In this document: piece by piece, positions 9,765 through 12,575 of the stretch | How the letters are laid out: each line of letters starts with the position of its first letter | Numbering within the stretch: position 1 is the stretch's first letter | Assembly: GCF_001949145.1 (NCBI RefSeq) | Contig: NW_019091560.1 | Coordinates: 240,937-253,511, forward strand | DNA: 12,575 nucleotides | Direction of reading: 5' to 3' | From: Acanthaster planci | Lineage: Eukaryota > Echinodermata > Asteroidea > Valvatida > Acanthasteridae | Notes under the pieces: model-generated | Seen by the model: only the letters and a program-made list of their open reading frames with translations | Told to the model about the DNA's origin: nothing | Databases searched by the model: none | Position numbers and translations under genes: made by a program

Positions 9765-9777
9765 TTAAAAATACCGG
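9765..9777. repeat. Left target-site duplication of the LINE
   Basis: TTAAAAATACCGG here is identical to 11859-11871. The two copies bracket the retrotransposon exactly where its coding homology begins and where its 3' tail ends. On the minus strand the copy encodes part of the polymerase block just before the ExoII motif, which shows that the target was inside the polymerase gene. Confidence 0.9.
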
Positions 9778-11858
9778 CCAAAAGAAGAGCCCAAACTGAG
9801 CTGTGCTGCATGCATGACCAATGGCTCAATGCGAAGGCCGATGACATCCAGAACTACACAGACAAGAAGGACATGAAGAACTTCTACAGTGCCCTCAAGG
9901 CCGTGTACTGTCCCACCACGTCCGGATCTTCCCCTGTTTTAAGTGCTGATGGGAACATGCTGATCATGGACAAGGAAAAGATCCTGGAGCACTGGGCAGA
10001 GCACTTTAACACCGTCCTGAACCGGCCGTCAACCATTAACGACGAAGCAATCTCAAGACTGCCTCAAGTACCGGTCGATGACACTTTGGCTGAACTCCTG
10101 ACTAAAGCAGAGGTGAAGAAGGCCATATCTTGTCCAGTGGCAAAGCACCTGGTGCTGACTCTATCCCAGCTGAGATATACATGTACACTTCTGGTGGTTC
10201 AAAACTCGTGGAGAGCCTCGCCAGCCTGTTCTGCTCCGCGTGGACTCAAGAAAAATTGCCGCAAGATCTGATAGATGCTTCGATCATCCACCTGTACAAG
10301 CGCAAGGTAACAGGAAAGCATGTGACAACCATTGCAGTATCTCCCTTCTTTCCATAGCCGGGAAGATTATGGCCCGCGTCCTGCTACCTGAGTGCCAGTG
10401 TGGATTTCGTGTGGGTCGTGGAACCGTGTACATGATTTTCACAGCTCGCTAAGTTGCCAACTACAGGAAAAGTACCAGAAGCAGAACGTTGGTCTCTATA
10501 CCACCTTCGTGGACCTGACAAAAGCCTTTGACACTGTCTGCCGTGAGGGCCTGTGGAAGATCAAGGCCATGTGTGGCTGCCCCGCCAATTTCATCACAAT
10601 GGTCCAGCAGTTTCTCGATGGCATGAGCACTAGAGTTTAGAATGACGGAGTGTATTCCCAGCCATTCTCTGTCACCAATGGGGTGAAGCAGGGCTGCGTG
10701 CTGCCCCCCCACCCTGTTCAGCATGATGTTTATTGCCATGTTGACTGACGCCTTCCACAGCGGCGACATCGGTGTTGATTTTGATACCGCACTGACAGGA
10801 AGCTGTTCAACCCCAAAGACTAAAGTACACACTGACACTGCCCGTGATTTCCTGTTTACGGACGATTGTGCACTGAATGCCTGTTCGCAGTCAGAGATGC
10901 AAGGCAGCATGGATCAGTTCTCCAAAGCTTGTGAGGATTTTGGTTTACTATCTCTACTAAGAAAACAGAAGTCCTGCATCAGCCAGCCCCCTCAGCCCCT
11001 TATGCTGAGCTTTATATCACTGCCAGAAATTGCCTGCAGCAGACAAGTTTGTCTACCTTGGAAGCACCTTGTGACCCTCAGTTAAAATCGACGAGAAGGT
11101 GTCCTATCGAATTGCCAGAGCCAGTGCTGCCTTTGGCAGACTTAAAGACAAGGTTTGGGAGCAGAGAGAACTGAGCCAGTACACCAAGCTCAAAGTCTAC
11201 AGAGCAGTCATCTTACCATCACTGCTCCATGCTTGTGAAACGTGGACCGTCTCCAGCCAGCAGGCAAAGAAGCTCAATGCCTTTCACATGAGATGCCTTA
11301 CAACTCTGGTATGAGTCAAATGGCAGGATAAAGTTCCTGACACTGAAGTGCTCCAGCGTGCTGAGATGGAGAGCGTTCACGCCATCTTGATGTGCTCTCA
11401 GCTCCAGTGGGCTGGCCATTCACACTGCATGGATGACAGTCGCTTCCCCAAGAGACTACTCTATGGGGAGCTGATTTCTGGCAAGCCCGCGCAGTTGGCA
11501 GACCAAAGCTGCGCTTCAAAGACACTCTAAAGGCCTCTCCCAAAGCATGCAACATCTCCCAAGCCACCTGGGAAGTATTTGCTGAGGACCATTCTGCTTG
11601 GTGATCCCTTGTGAATGCTGGTGTGGATGAGTATGAGGAAAACCACATCAGAGTCAAGGAACACCGACGTCAGTTAAGGAAGGAGCGCATCAGTTCCACC
11701 CTCCATCCTTGTTCAATTCCAAAAATTCCCTGCCCCCACTGTAGTAGGCAGTTCTGTGCGAAGGTCGGCCTAATCAGCCACCTTCGTACTCATCCAACCT
11801 CCAAGTGATGCCATTCCTGAAGTCAGTGGTCATCTTTGCCTCTGAAGGACGAACATGC
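9778..11858 (+). mobile_element. 5'-truncated non-LTR retrotransposon (LINE)
   Basis: A 2,081-bp insertion is bounded by a perfect 13-bp target-site duplication. Coding homology starts at its very first bases (KRRAQTELCC from 9780), so the 5' UTR and the expected endonuclease domain are missing. This is the usual 5' truncation left by target-primed reverse transcription. The 3' UTR is only about 50 bp after the stop at 11806-11808 and has no poly(A) tail. The protein resembles a widespread animal LINE lineage with a C-terminal C2H2 finger. I cannot place it in a named clade by eye (RTE, CR1/Jockey and related clades are candidates). Its base composition (GC-richer) contrasts with the AT-rich flanks. 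Confidence 0.92.
9780..11808 (+). pseudogene. LINE ORF2: reverse transcriptase plus C2H2 zinc finger, broken
   Basis: The intact family copies the element RNA into DNA at the target site. The order of blocks is as follows: pre-RT region MHDQWLNAKADDIQNYTDKK... (from 9810); SSGKAPGADSIPAEIY (from 10133, after a frameshift near 10125); ASIIHLYKRK; CDNHCSISLLSIAGKI (another frame); and PECQCGFRVGRGTV. VDLTKAFDTV follows, with the catalytic Asp at 10512-10514, then NGVKQGCVLPP and FLFTDDCALNA with the DD pair at 10861-10866. KFVYLGSTL, KVYRAVILPSLLHACETWTV and LRFKDTL come next. The C-terminal finger CPHCSRQF...HLRTH (11731-11793) fits C-x2-C-x12-H-x3-H. Lesions include a TAG at 10638-10640, a +1 C in the run 10704-10710, stops at 11072 and about 11312, and an apparent deletion between ARVLL and PECQCGF. 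The active-site box reads FTDD where FADD/YADD is usual. It is clearly inactive. Confidence 0.93.
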
Positions 11859-11871
11859 TTAAAAATACCGG
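11859..11871. repeat. Right target-site duplication of the LINE
   Basis: This second copy of TTAAAAATACCGG directly follows the LINE 3' end. To its right, the minus-strand polymerase reading resumes. One copy taken away, the polymerase blocks on both sides become adjacent in a single frame at this point. Confidence 0.9.
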
Positions 11872-12575
11872 AATGACGGTCCTGTTTTGAAAAGTTTCAT
11901 CCATCAGCCTTATACATTGTGATTCTGTCCTTGTGTATTTTGTAATTTGGATTGGTTTCGATTTGACGTTTGACTTTGTCGGTATTAAGTCTAAGGGCAG
12001 CACATATCGCCCAACGTATGCATTCGTAATTGTTATTTTGTACGTTTATAACCGCTTCTTTAAGTTTTGTGTATCCGGGTAATTTAATGTAACTTCCACC
12101 CAACGGGCATTAAGCATCATGTTGATATAAAATGCAACGATCTCATTGACTACCCATCCCAATCCGTTGTGGGTAAATCGATCTATATGCTCTAATAGTC
12201 ATTCTTTTTGTTCTTCCAATACGTTCTTGATGTCTTGTTCCTGAAACACCATGACTTTTTCGCTTAAAAATCTAAACGTTTACCAGTTACCAGTTTCTAA
12301 TATTTCCTTGAAGCTGTCTGATTACTGGAATGTTTATTTGTCTAAACAATTCCTTTCAATTCCTAAGCTTTGATTGCCGTGGTTAGATCTTTTCGCAGCA
12401 TGCGGCTGTTTCTGCCCTCTTTTCGCAACATGCAGCCGTTTCTGCCCATAGCAATTAGGTGTAATTGGTTTCTTTGTGTCACTTGGAGTAACTGTTGATA
12501 TGATTTGCGATCCAAGTATTTAAATTGTTTTAAATACTCGTTGATCGCATGCATGTATTCCTTGCGCGTGTATAT
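11872..12575 (-). pseudogene. Family B DNA polymerase, N-terminal part, broken and running off the window
   Basis: This is the upstream part of the same minus-strand polymerase gene. GGSYIKLPGYTKLKEAVINV and NNNYECIRWAICAAL (12103-11990) match a conserved N-terminal block of Polinton-type polymerase ORFs, whose general pattern is RGSSYIPLP...KKAIINxxN...ECFKWA. Further upstream, LGWVVNEI (12162-12139) and EQDIKNVLEEQKE (12240-12202) fit the preceding variable region in other frames. At 12554-12363 an open frame continues to the window edge without a stop and contains a duplicated 10-residue unit; its function is not recognised. Between KDRITMYKADG (11929-11900) and the LINE junction, the block normally lying before ExoII (a Cys/His-rich stretch and ExoI) is missing, suggesting a deletion older than or independent of the LINE. 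Confidence 0.75.
12388..12447. repeat. Two 30-bp tandem repeats, in-frame in the minus-strand ORF
   Basis: Units 12388-12417 and 12418-12447 agree at 27 of 30 positions. Read on the minus strand they encode GRNGCMLRKE and GRNSRMLRKD. The unit length is a multiple of three, so the duplication kept the frame, and it may have arisen while the gene was still coding. Confidence 0.8.

Larger units (their letters stand above)
8061..9777 (-). pseudogene. Family B (protein-primed type) DNA polymerase, exonuclease to thumb part, broken
   Basis: Reading from 9777 downward, the family blocks appear in order across all three frames. ExoII-like NHLENYDAHLIMQGL lies at 9765-9721. A block ending in MGTSLNTLIKSCP and YPYKYVDSFEK lies at 9638-9423. 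ExoIII-like DYHDLYVETD is next, with the Y...D at 9332-9318. Then come YYTAPSLAWHALLK and YTKANNKYLLD (9276-9066). Motif A is broken (about 9060-8990), GYIVEVDLDCPQDLHDL is at 8898-8848, and LKKVHHVLSF and QKPWMKSYIHKN follow. Polymerase motif B KLMNNSVFG is at 8537-8511. KKPIYCGVCILDLSKTF (8346-8281), DHFDLSNY and CLRSKMSSIL (8090-8061) end the recognisable part. The motif C block (YxDTDS) expected between 8280 and 8205 is absent. There are stops (for example 8570-8568 and 8904-8902) and many frameshifts, so it is non-functional. The role of the intact family is replication of the element's DNA with 3'-5' proofreading. Assignment rests on remembered family patterns. Confidence 0.85.
8061..12575 (-). 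mobile_element. Remnant of a Polinton/Maverick-like element, split by a LINE
   Basis: Polymerase homology in one direction (minus strand) occurs on both sides of the LINE at 9778-11858, showing that a single older element once covered this interval. Only the DNA polymerase gene is seen. No capsid, integrase, ATPase or terminal inverted repeats are recognised. The element runs off the right edge. The placement rests on the protein-primed family B polymerase type (DNA_pol_B_2), which is typical of Polintons and related virus-like elements. A mitochondrial-plasmid-like or other virus-derived origin is possible. Confidence 0.65.

Noticed and set aside
10461-10910. 149-codon minus-strand open frame inside the LINE
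   Set aside because: It is antisense to the reverse transcriptase coding sequence. The + strand has the motifs, so this is a shadow frame.
1-12575. CRISPR array, tRNA, rRNA, bacterial operon or intact novel multi-gene system
   Set aside because: There are no regularly spaced repeats, no tRNA cloverleaf sequences noticed, no ribosomal RNA similarity and no clustered intact ORFs. Introns and LINE/MITE content indicate animal nuclear DNA.

Overview
The window looks like genomic DNA of an animal, most likely a marine invertebrate. Introns have GT-AG borders, gene density is low, and most of the sequence is AT-rich non-coding DNA with several classes of transposon remains. The hexamer ACATGT occurs about 15 times by eye, against about 3 expected at uniform base composition. 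From general experience that fits invertebrate deuterostomes or lophotrochozoans, but the species cannot be named from the sequence.

Layout: 1-6242 holds no gene I can support. It has a CpG-dense, promoter-like patch (about 490-1030), a few inverted and tandem repeats, and a 413-bp piggyBac-type MITE (4765-5177) flanked by TTAA. The one clear host gene is on the + strand: two coding exons (6262-6372 and 7254-7451) encode the N-terminal ankyrin repeats of GA-binding protein subunit beta (GABPB), the partner of the ETS factor GABP-alpha. The remaining GABPB exons are not in the window, so everything from 7452 to the end is probably intron or flank of that gene.

That downstream region is a nest of dead mobile elements. 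A 230-bp MITE (7567-7796) has long terminal inverted repeats and a 6-bp flanking duplication. From about 8061 to the right edge, on the minus strand, lies a heavily mutated Polinton/Maverick-like family B DNA polymerase. ExoII, ExoIII and polymerase motif B are readable, motif A is broken by an 18-bp tandem duplication, and motif C is missing. A 5'-truncated non-LTR retrotransposon (9778-11858, + strand), with reverse transcriptase and a C-terminal C2H2 zinc finger, is inserted into this polymerase. It is flanked by a perfect 13-bp target-site duplication (9765-9777 and 11859-11871). The retrotransposon has itself decayed, with several frameshifts and stops.

I see no intact novel system. The most informative structures are the dated nest (polymerase element first, LINE second), the duplication inside the polymerase active-site region, and the two clean MITEs.
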